A stretch of 64,000 bases of DNA from Vitreoscilla sp. (GCA_018780145.1 JADMKA010000009.1:18058-82057), one strand, 5' to 3'; positions 29,018-37,703 are shown, numbered from the stretch's first letter. Notes: generated from the letters alone by a model not told the origin. Numbers and translations: made by a program.

Positions 29018-29641
29018 ATGACGCACGATGCTCTTCCCTTCAGTCCCGCGGCGGACCGCAACAAGGCGCCCATTCTCGGCGCCTTGCAGCGGCTGCTGCC
29101 TGGCGCGGCGCAGGTGCTCGAGATCGCCTCGGGCACCGGGCAGCATGCGGCGCACTTTGCTGCGGCTTGCCCGGGCTGGCAGTGGCAGCCGACCGAAGCC
29201 GACGAATTGGCGCTGCCGGTGCTGGCGGCGCGCTGCGCCGGCCTGCCCCATGTGCTGCCCCCGCAGCGGCTGGATGTGCTGGCCCCGGCCTGGCCGGTCG
29301 AGCCGGCGTCGTTTGACGCCGTGTTCTGCGCCAACCTGCTGCACATCTCGCCCTGGCCCACCTGCGCGGCACTGATGCAGGGCGCGGCCGGCGCGCTGCG
29401 GCCGGGCGGCATGCTGCTGGTCTACGGCCCCTTCGTCGTCGACGGCGAGCCCACCACCGCCAGCAACCTCGGGTTCGACGCCGATCTGCGGGCCCGCGAT
29501 ACGCGTTGGGGGCTGCGTCGCCTGGCGGATGTCGATGCGCAAGCCAGGCTGCATGGCCTGGCGCTGGCCGAGCGGATCGCGCTGCCGGCCAACAACCTGC
29601 TGCTGGTCTTCAGTAGGGCAGGCCCGGCACGTCGAGCTTGA
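29018..29641 (+). CDS. DUF938 SAM-dependent methyltransferase-like protein
   Basis: 207-residue class I methyltransferase fold. Motif I is VLEIASGTGQHAAHFA (about residues 27-42), the acidic end of strand 2 is PTEADE and the post-core strand carries FDAVFCANLLHI. The opening FSPAADRNKAPILGAL and the stretch GPFVVDGEPTTASNLGFD are diagnostic of DUF938. Substrate unknown. ATG 29018 is preferred over the upstream TTG at 29000. Its last 32 bases overlap the convergent SMP-30-like gene. Confidence 0.85.
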   Translation: MTHDALPFSPAADRNKAPILGALQRLLPGAAQVLEIASGTGQHAAHFAAACPGWQWQPTEADELALPVLAARCAGLPHVLPPQRLDVLAPAWPVEPASFDAVFCANLLHISPWPTCAALMQGAAGALRPGGMLLVYGPFVVDGEPTTASNLGFDADLRARDTRWGLRRLADVDAQARLHGLALAERIALPANNLLLVFSRAGPARRA

Positions 29642-30590
29642 CCTTGAAGACGCCGCGCGCGCTGCCGCTGCCCATGGCGGTGATGTAGAGCGTCTTGCGC
29701 TTCGGCCCGCCGAAGGCGAGGTTGGTGATCTGGCCGGCGCCCACCGGCATCACGATGCGGCCGATCTCCAGGCCCGCCGGGTCCAGCACCACCACGTCGG
29801 TGGAGGTCACGTAGAGGTTGCCGGCGCAGTCGACCACCATGCCGTCGCCCTGGCTGATCTGCGGGGCGAACCGCACGGCCGGCCCGGCCGAGCCATCCGG
29901 TGCCACGGCATAGCGGTACAGGCCGTCGCGCGCCGTCACGTACAGCACCTGCTCGTCGGGCGACAGCGTGATGCCGTTGGGCTGGTCGCGCTGGTCGTCG
30001 ACGACCTTGGCGTTGCCTGCGCCCGGCGCGACACGGTAGACACGGGTGCGCTTCTGCGGCGCGGGTTGGGGCGCCTGCCAGGTGGGGTCGGTGAAGTAGA
30101 TCGTGCCGTCGCTGCGGAAAGTCAGGTCATTGGGCGAGTTGAAGCGCACGCCCTTGTAGCTGCCGACCACGACGGTGGGCTCCTGCCCCGGCAGGCCGAA
30201 GCGCACGATGCCGCCGATCTTGTGGCTGGCCCCGTGCAACACGCCCGCCGCGTCGGTGGCCAGGCCGTTGGTGCCGGCATCGGCGGCGAACACCACGCCA
30301 GGCTGGTTGCCGATGATCTGCAGGATGCGCGACGGCGGCGGGTGCGCGCCCTCTCCGAACTCGCTGACGTAGAGCGATCCGCTGCGCCACAGCGCGCCCT
30401 CGACATTCGCGCTCAGCGTGCCGAAGTGGTTGAACTCATCCAGCGGCAGGGCGTTGTCCAGGTGGACAGGCTGGGCGCCGTCGGGGATCGGGAAGCCATA
30501 GGGCCCGCCAGGGCAAGTGGCCGCACACGCCGTGAAGGCGCCGCTGGCCAGCGTCAGCAGCCACGCGGCCAAGTTGGCAGGTGTCGTCAT
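29610..30590 (-). CDS. Secreted SMP-30/gluconolactonase-like beta-propeller protein
   Basis: 326-residue exported protein with a leader ending near residue 23 (LLTLASGAFTACA). The rest is a six-bladed propeller of the SMP-30/strictosidine-synthase type: VEGALWRSGSLYVSEFGEG, the metal-site segment RFNSPNDLTFRSDGTIYFTD, QPNGITLSPDEQVLYVT and GDGMVVDCAGNLYVTS. Those acidic and asparagine positions bind the divalent metal used by lactonases. A lipoprotein cysteine within TACA is possible. Probably hydrolyses a sugar or other lactone in the periplasm; the substrate cannot be told. Tail-to-tail overlap with the DUF938 gene. Confidence 0.8.
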   Translation of the reverse strand: MTTPANLAAWLLTLASGAFTACAATCPGGPYGFPIPDGAQPVHLDNALPLDEFNHFGTLSANVEGALWRSGSLYVSEFGEGAHPPPSRILQIIGNQPGVVFAADAGTNGLATDAAGVLHGASHKIGGIVRFGLPGQEPTVVVGSYKGVRFNSPNDLTFRSDGTIYFTDPTWQAPQPAPQKRTRVYRVAPGAGNAKVVDDQRDQPNGITLSPDEQVLYVTARDGLYRYAVAPDGSAGPAVRFAPQISQGDGMVVDCAGNLYVTSTDVVVLDPAGLEIGRIVMPVGAGQITNLAFGGPKRKTLYITAMGSGSARGVFKVKLDVPGLPY

Positions 30591-30696
30591 GCGACCTCCA
30601 TCGGTAGGGGCACAGCGGAGCATGGTAGGTGCGGTTGGGGGTCGGGCGCGCAACAATCGGTGTCCCCGGGTCCAACGGCGGCCAACCGCACACGGC

Positions 30697-31638
30697 ATGA
30701 AGCTCCCCGCATCCATCGGCGTCGAGGCATTCGACGCGCTGCACGACGACATCCCGCGCTGGCAGGACCTCATCGCCTCGATCGCCGCGGAGCACAGCGC
30801 GGCGCCCGTGCGGCCGATGGAGGAGGGCACGGTGCTGGTGGCCCTGGTGGGCACGGACCTGGTGGTCAAGCTGTATCCGCCCTTCCTGCGCGACCACTTC
30901 GAGTTCGAACGCGCGGCGCTCGGCCACCTGCATGGGCAGTTGAGCGTGCCCACGCCGCGCCTGGTGGCCCACGGCGAGCGCGATGGCTGGCCCTACACCG
31001 TGATGACCCAGCTGGCCGGCCAGCCGCTGACCGAGGTCTGGCCCGAGCTTGCGGAAGCGCAGAAGTGCGGGCTGCTGACCGCACTCGGCCGGCTCGCGGC
31101 CGAGGTGCATGCCTTGCCGGTGGCCGGCATGGCCGCGCTCGCGCCGGAGTGGGGCGACTTCATCGCCGGGCAACGCGCCCGCTGCCGGCAGCGGCAGCAG
31201 CGCACCGGGCTGCCTGCGCACCTGCTGGCGCTGCTGGAGCCCTTCGTGGCGGGTGAGTTGCCGGCCGGGCCACCGGTGATCCTGACCGGGGAGTACACGC
31301 CGATGAACCTGCTGTACGGTCCGGCTGCCACGGGCGGCCTGGCCGGCATGTTCGACTTCGGCGACGGCCTCGTCGGCCCACGCGAGTACGACTGGCTGGG
31401 CCCGCTGTGCTTCCTGGCGGCCGGCCAACCGGCCCGACTCGAAGCGTTCTTCGGCGGCTACGGTGCCACGCCTGGGCGTGCCGAGCGCCTGGCCCTGCTG
31501 CGCCTGTTGCTGCTGCACCGCTACAGCTGCCTGCGCGCGCAGATCGCCTGCCCCGGCTGGGAGCGGGCCGAGAGCTTCGAGGCGCTGGCCGAGCTGATCT
31601 GGCCCACCGCTGCGGCCCCTGACGGCGCGGTGGGTTGA
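30697..31638 (+). CDS. APH/choline-kinase-like phosphotransferase, variant catalytic loop
   Basis: 313-residue member of the aminoglycoside phosphotransferase fold. The N-lobe has DLVVKLYPPFL with the ATP-binding lysine, then FEFERAALGHL with the paired glutamate. The catalytic loop reads LTGEYTPMNLL (Glu199) where most members have H-G-D-x4-N; the metal-binding aspartate follows in MFDFGDG (Asp220). The substitution of Glu for the usual catalytic Asp is shared by some APH-like subfamilies as far as I recall, so activity is plausible. Substrate unknown; antibiotic resistance should not be assumed. Confidence 0.75.
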   Translation: MKLPASIGVEAFDALHDDIPRWQDLIASIAAEHSAAPVRPMEEGTVLVALVGTDLVVKLYPPFLRDHFEFERAALGHLHGQLSVPTPRLVAHGERDGWPYTVMTQLAGQPLTEVWPELAEAQKCGLLTALGRLAAEVHALPVAGMAALAPEWGDFIAGQRARCRQRQQRTGLPAHLLALLEPFVAGELPAGPPVILTGEYTPMNLLYGPAATGGLAGMFDFGDGLVGPREYDWLGPLCFLAAGQPARLEAFFGGYGATPGRAERLALLRLLLLHRYSCLRAQIACPGWERAESFEALAELIWPTAAAPDGAVG

Positions 31639-31694
31639 CAGCGGCGGTCAGCGTTCGCAGAGTGCGAAGCCTCACCTCACGCCAGGATCCCGCC

Positions 31695-32141
31695 ATGAAC
31701 CCCACCCCGCCCGATTGGCCGCGCATCTCGTCCAGCCTGGTCTGCCAGGATCCGGCGGCGATGATCGACTGGCTGTGCCGTGCCTTCGGCTTTCAGCTGC
31801 GGCTGAAGGTGGAGGGCGAAGACGGCCGCATCGAGCACAGCGAGCTCTGTTACGGGGAGGGCGTGGTGATGGTCTGCGGCGAGAGCGGCCCGGGCGCGCC
31901 GAGGTTCGGCACGCCGTTGCTCAGCCCGCGCGCGGCCGGCGGCAACACCCAGTCGATGATGGTCTACGTGGACGACGCCGACGCGCACTGCGCCCAGGCC
32001 CGCGCCGCCGGCGCACGCATCGTGGCCGAGCCGGCCCTGCACGACTACGGCGAGGCCTACTGGGCCGACCGCAGCTACGGCGCGATCGACCCCGAGGGCC
32101 ACCTGTGGTGGATCACCCAGCGGATCCGCTCTGCGCCGTGA
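31695..32141 (+). CDS. VOC/glyoxalase-fold protein
   Basis: 148-residue single-domain VOC (vicinal oxygen chelate) protein. Two beta-alpha-beta-beta-beta repeats are visible: SSLVCQDPAAMIDWLCRAFG and SMMVYVDDADAHCAQARAAG, ending with the usual IDPEGHLWWITQ. This PhnB-like subgroup includes glyoxalases and bleomycin-type resistance proteins, but most members are uncharacterised. The first metal-ligand position is not an obvious His. It overlaps trxC tail-to-tail by 29 bases. A TTCGCA-GAG-TGCGAA hairpin at 31654-31668 sits between it and the preceding gene. Confidence 0.8.
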   Translation: MNPTPPDWPRISSSLVCQDPAAMIDWLCRAFGFQLRLKVEGEDGRIEHSELCYGEGVVMVCGESGPGAPRFGTPLLSPRAAGGNTQSMMVYVDDADAHCAQARAAGARIVAEPALHDYGEAYWADRSYGAIDPEGHLWWITQRIRSAP

Positions 32142-32568
32142 CGGCCCACGCGGCGATCTGCGCCGCCGGCCGCGCCCCGCTGACGCGGCCCACCTCGCGC
32201 CCGCCGCTGAGCTTGACCATGGTCGGGATGCTGCGGATGCCGAACCGGGCCGAGGTGCGCGGGTTGTCGTCGCTGTTGACCTTGACGAACAGCGCGCGGC
32301 CCTTCAACTGGGCCGCCGCCTGGGCGAACTGCGGCGCCATCTGGCGGCACGGGCCGCACCAGGGGGCCCAGAAATCCACCACCACCGGCAGGCCGCTGGC
32401 CTGGGTGACGCGGTCGAAATCGGCGTCGGTGAGCTCCACCGGCTGACCGCTCAGCAACTCGGCACCGCAGCGGCCACAGACCGGGTCCTCGGCCAGGCGT
32501 GCGGCAGGCACGCGGTTGGTGGCGCCGCAGGCGGGGCAGGGCACGTGGGTCGATGCGGGCGTGTTCAT
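32113..32568 (-). CDS. trxC: Thioredoxin 2 (TrxC) with N-terminal zinc ribbon
   Basis: 151-residue cytoplasmic thioredoxin. An N-terminal zinc-binding ribbon has Cys11/Cys14 (CPAC) and Cys31/Cys34 (CGRC), the hallmark of TrxC. The active site is WAPWCGPC with Cys71 and Cys74, followed by the thioredoxin cis-proline region IRSIPTMVKLSGG. TrxC reduces disulfides and is linked to oxidative stress in other bacteria. Single gene, convergent with and overlapping the VOC gene by 29 bases. Confidence 0.95.
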   Translation of the reverse strand: MNTPASTHVPCPACGATNRVPAARLAEDPVCGRCGAELLSGQPVELTDADFDRVTQASGLPVVVDFWAPWCGPCRQMAPQFAQAAAQLKGRALFVKVNSDDNPRTSARFGIRSIPTMVKLSGGREVGRVSGARPAAQIAAWAVTAQSGSAG

Positions 32569-32598
32569 GCCACCCAGGTGGGTACGGTCACCGGTATC

Positions 32599-33528
32599 TC
32601 AAGATGCCGCCTGCAGGCGCTCGGCGATCGCATCGCCCACGTGCTGCATGAAGACGCGCACCCGGCCGGTGTCGCGCAGGTCGGGGTGGGTCAGCATCCA
32701 GACCGGCACGCTCAGCTCGGGGATGGGTTCGGACACCGCCACCAGCTCGGGGTGGCGCGCCTCCATGAAGGTGGGCAGCATGCCGACGCCGATGCCGGTG
32801 CGCAGCATGGCCGCCATCGCATTGAAGATGTCCACCCGCACCCGCACGCGGGCAGACGCCAGGTGCTGGCGCATCCAGCGGTCGTAGACCCGCGAGCGGG
32901 CGTCGCGCTCGAAAGCCACCCAGGGCGCCTCCTTCAGCAGCACCGGCACCGGGGTCACGGCCTGCGGCAGATCCGGCGCACCGCGCAGCGCGTAGATGCG
33001 GCAGGGCGCGGGCCCCAGCGGCCGGCCCACCAGATGTTCGGCCACCTGGCTGGACAGGCGCAGCGCCACATCCGCCTGGCGCTGCGACCAGCTGGTGGAC
33101 GATTCGGCGCTGCGCCGCGCCAGATCCACCAGGAAGGCGTTCTCCAGCACCTCCACCTCGATACCCGGGTAGGCCTGGGCGAAACGCGCCAGCGGATCGG
33201 GCAGCAGGTGCTCCATCACCACGAAGGCGGTGGTCACGCGCAACTCGCCGGTCAGCTCGCGGTCGCGGCCGATCACGCGGCGCTCGATCTCGTCGGCCTG
33301 GTCGGCCATGCGCCGGGCCTGCTCCAGCAGCAGCGCACCGGCTTCGGTGGGCTGGTAGCCCTGGCGTTGCCGCTCGAACAGGCGGGCGCCGAGCCGCGCC
33401 TCCAGCGCGTCGAGGCGGCGCAGCACGGTGGTGTGGTTCACCCCGAGCTGGCGCGCCGCCGCCGCCAGCGAGCCGCCCTGGCCGATGGCCAGCGCGTAAC
33501 GCAGATCGCTCCAGTCGAGTCCGGGCAT
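32599..33528 (-). CDS. LysR-family transcriptional regulator
   Basis: 309-residue LysR-type regulator. The N-terminal winged helix is clear: DLRYALAIGQGGSLAAAARQ, then NHTTVLRRLDALEARLGARL. The C-terminal effector domain is complete. ATG 33528 gives a standard N-terminus (MPGLDWSDL). It diverges from a 63-residue gene at 33652 across a spacer with a strong inverted repeat, the classical layout of a LysR regulator controlling its neighbour and itself. The inducer is unknown. Confidence 0.92.
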   Translation of the reverse strand: MPGLDWSDLRYALAIGQGGSLAAAARQLGVNHTTVLRRLDALEARLGARLFERQRQGYQPTEAGALLLEQARRMADQADEIERRVIGRDRELTGELRVTTAFVVMEHLLPDPLARFAQAYPGIEVEVLENAFLVDLARRSAESSTSWSQRQADVALRLSSQVAEHLVGRPLGPAPCRIYALRGAPDLPQAVTPVPVLLKEAPWVAFERDARSRVYDRWMRQHLASARVRVRVDIFNAMAAMLRTGIGVGMLPTFMEARHPELVAVSEPIPELSVPVWMLTHPDLRDTGRVRVFMQHVGDAIAERLQAAS

Positions 33529-33540
33529 GGTGCGAGTGTC

Positions 33541-33622
33541 GCAGTTCACTGCAAATCCGCAAACTCAGACTGCATGACAGTCTGTTGCAGGCGTTTATGC
33601 GGCGCCCTACAGTGTCTTCACC
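33541..33622 (+). promoter_or_regulatory. LysR operator and sigma-70-like promoter of the small divergent gene
   Basis: CAGACTG (33566-33572) and CAGTCTG (33578-33584) form a perfect 7-bp inverted repeat with a 5-base gap, the kind of dyad LysR proteins bind. It directly abuts a -35 TTGCAG (33585-33590), which is 17 bases from a -10 TACAGT (33608-33613). A second small dyad, GCAGT-TC-ACTGC, lies at 33541-33552. The -10 region CTACAGTGTCTTCACC (33607-33622) nearly repeats a motif at 10699-10714. Confidence 0.6.
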
Positions 33623-33651
33623 CAGGCGTATGCCGGGTAAACACTGAGACC

Positions 33652-33843
33652 ATGCCGCACTTGCCCCTCACCTCCGACACGCTGCACAGCCTGGACGCCC
33701 TGCCGGGTGAAGCCGTGCGGCCGCCGTTGCGCCTGCTGGAGCGGCCGGCACCAGGGCGCTCGCAGGGCAGCCGACGCGCCGCGCCCCGCGGCCCGCAGGC
33801 CGGCTGGCTGGATCGCCTGCGCCAGGCACTTTCCTTGTCCTGA
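33652..33843 (+). CDS. Small protein divergent from LysR regulator, unknown function
   Basis: 63-residue frame of no family I recognise. The N-terminal half (LTSDTLHSLDALPGEAVRPP) is acidic and proline-containing, the middle is arginine-rich (RSQGSRRAAPRG) and the end is an amphipathic helix WLDRLRQALSLS. No signal peptide or membrane segment. It is supported by a well-formed promoter and operator upstream rather than by homology. It could be the target gene of the divergent LysR regulator. Confidence 0.5.
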   Translation: MPHLPLTSDTLHSLDALPGEAVRPPLRLLERPAPGRSQGSRRAAPRGPQAGWLDRLRQALSLS

Positions 33844-33890
33844 GGCAGCGCCGGCCCCGTTGCGGGCCTCACTCGGCGGAATAATCGGGG

Positions 33891-34439
33891 GTGCCCTTCC
33901 GTAAGCCAGGGGTGAACGCCCCGGAGCCCTTCCGCCAGCAACTGCTCGACACCTTGCCGCGCTTGCGCCGCTATGCGCGCTCGCTGTGCTTCGACCACGC
34001 CACCGCCGACGACCTGGTGCAGACCACCGCCGAGCGTGCACTGGCCCACTGGCACCAGTTCGACCAGCGGCGCGACATCCGCGTCTGGCTGCTCTCCATC
34101 GCCCACAACGCCCACCTCGACAGGCTCCGCCGCGAGCAGCGCTACACCGTGGTCGACCCCGACCATCTGGCCGAACGGCGCGAGACACCGGCCCCCGGCG
34201 ACCCTGGGCTGCGCATGGATCTGCTGGCCGCCCTGGCCCGCCTCAGTGCCGCGCACCGCGAGGTGCTGCTGCTGGTGGGTGTGGAACAACTGTCCTACGC
34301 CGAGTGCGCCGAGGTGCTGGGGGTGCCGGCCGGCACCGTGATGTCGCGCCTGGCGCGCGCCCGGGTGGCGATGCGCACGGCGCTGGATGGCGGCGCGGCG
34401 CGGCCCGAGGCAGCCCCCAACCTGCGGCGGGTGGTCTGA
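33891..34439 (+). CDS. ECF-type RNA polymerase sigma factor
   Basis: 182-residue extracytoplasmic-function sigma factor. Region 2 is FRQQLLDTLPRLRRYARSLC with DDLVQTTAERALAHW and the -10 recognition part RDIRVWLLSIAHNAHLDRLR; region 4 is AALARLSAAHREVLLLVGVE and SYAECAEVLGVPAGTVMSRL. Region 3 is absent, as expected for ECF factors. The start is either GTG 33891 or GTG 33912; neither has a strong ribosome site. It overlaps the anti-sigma gene start and is surely regulated by it. No matching promoter motif upstream was identified. Confidence 0.92.
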   Translation: MPFRKPGVNAPEPFRQQLLDTLPRLRRYARSLCFDHATADDLVQTTAERALAHWHQFDQRRDIRVWLLSIAHNAHLDRLRREQRYTVVDPDHLAERRETPAPGDPGLRMDLLAALARLSAAHREVLLLVGVEQLSYAECAEVLGVPAGTVMSRLARARVAMRTALDGGAARPEAAPNLRRVV

Positions 34440-35317
34440 TGACGAACAACAAGCTCCAAATGCCGGACGACGAGCTGCTGTCGGCCTGGCTGGACGCCGA
34501 GTTGAACGAGCCCACGCAAGCCAGCGTCCAGGATTGGTTGCAGACGCATCCCGACGACGCGGCCCGCGTGCGGCTGTGGGCCGCCGACCGAGACGCCCTG
34601 CGTGCCCGCCTGGCGCCCGTGCTGGACGAACCGATGCCCGGCGCCTGGGTGGATCTGGTGACCGCCACGGCGCCGGCGCGGCGCCTGGGTGGCTCCTGGG
34701 AAGCGTTGGCGGCGCAATGGGTGTTGGCGGTCGGGCTGGGCGCGGCGACGGGGGCCTGGTGGGCGCGGCCAGGCGGCGAGCCGCCGGTGGTGTCCGGCGC
34801 CGCCCCGCTGGCCGCTGCCTCGGCAACCACCGCCGCCGAAACCCAGGAATCATGGCTCCACTTTGCGGCGCTGGCGCATGCCGTCTATGTGCCGGAGAAG
34901 CGCCACCCGGTGGAGGTGGCGGTGGAGGGCGACCCGGCGGCGCAGAAGGCCCAGGAGGAACACCTGTCGCGTTGGCTGACCAAGCGGCTGGACGTTCCGG
35001 TGAAGATGTTCGACCTGCGCGACCAGGGCTACCGCCTGGTCGGCGGCCGCCTGCTGCCCGAGGGCAACGGCCCCTGCGCGCAGCTGATGTACGAGGACAG
35101 CACCGGCCAGCGTGTCACCGTCTACCTGCGCCGCAAGGGTGCGGATGCGCCCGCCAGTTTCCGCTACGAGGAGCTCAACGGCCTGGGCCTGTTCTACTGG
35201 GTCGACGGGCCGGCCGGTTATGCGCTGGTGGGCCTGGCACAGCGTGAGCGCCTGCTGGCGCTCGCCGAGGCGATCTACCGGTCGGGCAAGGATTCCATCG
35301 GCAGCGTCACCGAGTAA
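34439..35317 (+). CDS. Membrane anti-sigma factor for the adjacent ECF sigma
   Basis: 292-residue protein whose ATG overlaps the sigma-factor stop by one base. The N-terminal 90 residues (DDELLSAWLDAELNEPTQAS) form a typical anti-sigma domain without the zinc-binding H-x3-C-x2-C motif. One transmembrane helix follows (WVLAVGLGAATGAWWA, about residues 100-115). A periplasmic domain of about 170 residues includes VPEKRHPVEVAVEGD and GYRLVGGRLLPEGNGPCAQL, as in RsiW/ChrR-adjacent proteins of Burkholderiales. It should hold the sigma factor inactive until a periplasmic signal arrives. Its last 43 bases overlap the convergent coiled-coil gene. Confidence 0.85.
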   Translation: MTNNKLQMPDDELLSAWLDAELNEPTQASVQDWLQTHPDDAARVRLWAADRDALRARLAPVLDEPMPGAWVDLVTATAPARRLGGSWEALAAQWVLAVGLGAATGAWWARPGGEPPVVSGAAPLAAASATTAAETQESWLHFAALAHAVYVPEKRHPVEVAVEGDPAAQKAQEEHLSRWLTKRLDVPVKMFDLRDQGYRLVGGRLLPEGNGPCAQLMYEDSTGQRVTVYLRRKGADAPASFRYEELNGLGLFYWVDGPAGYALVGLAQRERLLALAEAIYRSGKDSIGSVTE

Positions 35318-35901
35318 TCGGTGGGGCCGCCACGGCTGCCGGGCGAGCCGGGGGCCACCCCGCCGGGCCCCGGGCGGGTCGACGGCGACAGCGTACCGGG
35401 CCCCGACGAGAAGCCGCTGCGGCGCGAATCCTGGCGCGCCTTCTCCAGCTCGGCCTCCAGCAGCTTGACCTGCTCGGCATGCGCCTTGTTCAGCGCATCG
35501 ACCTGCTCGACCAGGGTGTTCATCAGGTGCGACAGCTCGCCGGAGTGCGCCTGGCGAAGCTCCTCCAACGCACGCTCATGGCGCAGCCGCTCGGACTGCC
35601 GCTCCTGCTCGCGCTCCTGGCTCTGGCGCGAGTTCGCCTCGGCCAGCGATTTCATCTGGGCGCTGAGCTGCAGGTTGGCGGCGCGCAGCCGCTCGAGCAG
35701 GCGCTGCTGCGGGGTCGAGTCGCCCGGTGCGGCGCGGCCGGCCGCGGCATTGTCGGCGGCCAGGCGCGAGGGCGTTGCGTCCTCCGGCTCGTCATCGGCC
35801 ACGGGCTCGGCGCGCTGGCGCCGCGCGCCCAGCACGATGCCCAGTGCCAGACCCACCACCACGGCCGCCAGCGGCCACACCCAGCCCGGTATCTCGCTCA
35901 T
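35275..35901 (-). CDS. Membrane-anchored coiled-coil protein, unknown function
   Basis: 208-residue protein: one N-terminal transmembrane helix (VWPLAAVVVGLALGIVLGA, residues 8-26), a proline/alanine/acidic linker, and a charged coiled coil of about 70 residues (for example QSQEREQERQSERLRHERAL) around 85-165. The C-terminus is glycine/proline/serine-rich and probably disordered. The layout suggests a scaffold or envelope-associated protein; I do not recognise a family. It overlaps the anti-sigma gene tail-to-tail by 43 bases. Start chosen at ATG 35901, where the membrane helix begins soon after. Confidence 0.65.
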   Translation of the reverse strand: MSEIPGWVWPLAAVVVGLALGIVLGARRQRAEPVADDEPEDATPSRLAADNAAAGRAAPGDSTPQQRLLERLRAANLQLSAQMKSLAEANSRQSQEREQERQSERLRHERALEELRQAHSGELSHLMNTLVEQVDALNKAHAEQVKLLEAELEKARQDSRRSGFSSGPGTLSPSTRPGPGGVAPGSPGSRGGPTDYSVTLPMESLPDR

Positions 35902-36084
35902 TGGTTCTTCCTCGCCTCCGCGACCACGAACTCTCCGGGAGAAGGAATCCCGGCCGAAGTGATTGTGAGGCCATTGATGCGTCGGCGCCATCCTCTCCCC
36001 TGGGGGGCAGGCGGCAATCGGTCCTGTGCTCGTCTCTTCGGCGCGACGCGGCGAACACTTGAGGGCGCCTCCTAGAATCCGCCG

Positions 36085-37626
36085 ATGAACGCACTGCACC
36101 GGCTGGTCGTCGTCACCGTGCTGGGCTTTGCCTCCGGCCTGCCCTTGGCGCTGACCGGCCAGGCCATGCAGGCCTGGCTGAGCCTCGACGGCCTGGACAT
36201 CAAGACCATCGGTTTCCTGAGCCTGGTCGGGCTGCCCTACACCTTCAAGTTCCTCTGGGCCCCGCTGCTCGATCGGGTCGATCTGCCCTTTCTGGGCCGG
36301 CGCCGGGGCTGGCTGGTGCTGAGCCAGCTGTTGCTGGCCGGCGCGCTGTGGCTTCTCTCCAATGCCTCGCCCAAAGGCAACCTGCAGGCGTTCGGCCTGC
36401 TCGCCGTGCTGGTGGCCTTTCTCTCGGCCACGCAGGATGCCGTCTACGACGCCTACCGAAGCGACCTGCTGCCACCCCGCGAGCGAGGCCTGGGTTCGTC
36501 GCTGAACACCATGGGCTACCGGCTGGCCATGATCCTGTCCGGCGGCGTGGCCCTGATCTGGACCGACCCGGCACAAGGCAACGGCTGGAGCTGGCCCGAC
36601 GTCTACCGGGTGATGGCCGGGCTGATGGTGGGCGCCGCCGTGTTCAGTGCCCTGCTGTTGCCGCGCCTGCCGATGCCGAAGGCGCCGGCCACGCCGTTGC
36701 GGCGCGACCTGACCGGCTTCCTGGCCCTGGCGGCGGCCGTGGTGGTGGGCTACCTGGCCACCGACCGCCTGATCGGCCCGGCGGCCCGCGCGCTGTTCGC
36801 CGAGCTGCTGGCCAGCCGGCCGGCCGCCAAGGGCTGGGTGGACCTCGGCGTGCTGCTGGCCGGCATCGGCCTGACGCTGCCGCTGGCCGCCTGGGCGGCG
36901 CGCCGGGCGCGCTTCGAGACCCTGCTGTCCGGCCTGGGCCAGTACTTTGCACAACCCGGCGCGGTGGCGATCCTGGTCTTCATCGTGCTGTACAAGCTCG
37001 GCGATGCCTTCGCCGGCTCGTTGATGACGCCCTTCCTGCTGCAGGGCGTGGGCTTTGCGCCGGCCGAGGTCGGCCTGGTCAACAAGGTCATGGGCCTGTG
37101 GCTGACCATCCTCGGCGCGCTGGCCGGCGGGGCGCTGATGTGGCGCATCGGCCTGTGGCGCGCGCTGATGGCCTTCGGCGTGCTGCAGCTGCTGAGCAAC
37201 CTCGGCTTCTGGTGGCTGGCGGTGCACGGGCAGGGGGCGATGCCGGGCCTGTCGGTGCCGCCGTTCGACCTCGGCTTCGTCAAGCTGGCGCAGGCCACGC
37301 CGGTCGACGGCGGCCTGCTGATGGTCATCGCCTTCGAGAACCTCTCCGGCGGCATGGGCACCGCCGCCTTCGTGGCCTTCCTGATGAGCCTGACCAGCCA
37401 GCGCTTCTCGGCCACGCAGTACGCGCTGCTCAGCGCCTTCGCCTCGATCGGGCGTGTCTGGGTCGGCCCCCTGGCCGGGGTGCTGGTCGAGGCCATCGGC
37501 TGGCCGGCGTTCTTCGTCGTGTCCACCGTACTCGCCGCGCCCGCGTTGCTGATGCTGGTCAGCCTGCGCAGCAGCGTGCAGGCCCTGGAACTGGAACCGC
37601 GCTCGGGCAGCGCGGTCGATGACTGA
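36085..37626 (+). CDS. ampG: AmpG-like muropeptide permease (MFS)
   Basis: 513-residue MFS transporter of about 12-14 helices matching AmpG, which imports N-acetylglucosaminyl-anhydromuropeptides for cell-wall recycling. Typical stretches are GFASGLPLALTGQAMQAWL, IGFLSLVGLPYTFKFLWAPL, the loop GRRRGWLVLSQ and SATQDAVYDAYRSDLLPPRE. The GLGSSLNTMGYRLAMILSGG segment is also AmpG-like. Single gene, 183 bases from the divergent coiled-coil gene; a functional link to lysozyme inhibitor or wall genes further along is not implied by position. Confidence 0.88.
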   Translation: MNALHRLVVVTVLGFASGLPLALTGQAMQAWLSLDGLDIKTIGFLSLVGLPYTFKFLWAPLLDRVDLPFLGRRRGWLVLSQLLLAGALWLLSNASPKGNLQAFGLLAVLVAFLSATQDAVYDAYRSDLLPPRERGLGSSLNTMGYRLAMILSGGVALIWTDPAQGNGWSWPDVYRVMAGLMVGAAVFSALLLPRLPMPKAPATPLRRDLTGFLALAAAVVVGYLATDRLIGPAARALFAELLASRPAAKGWVDLGVLLAGIGLTLPLAAWAARRARFETLLSGLGQYFAQPGAVAILVFIVLYKLGDAFAGSLMTPFLLQGVGFAPAEVGLVNKVMGLWLTILGALAGGALMWRIGLWRALMAFGVLQLLSNLGFWWLAVHGQGAMPGLSVPPFDLGFVKLAQATPVDGGLLMVIAFENLSGGMGTAAFVAFLMSLTSQRFSATQYALLSAFASIGRVWVGPLAGVLVEAIGWPAFFVVSTVLAAPALLMLVSLRSSVQALELEPRSGSAVDD

Positions 37627-37703
37627 TACGCGCTTACGATGAGTCGGGCACCCTGGCGCTCGGCCCACAATGCCCTGCACTCGCCTTGCCCGCACACCGC
37701 TTC

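Noticed and set aside
31654..31668. TTCGCA-GAG-TGCGAA hairpin as an intrinsic terminator
   Set aside because: Short 6-bp stem with no following T-run; it could be chance.
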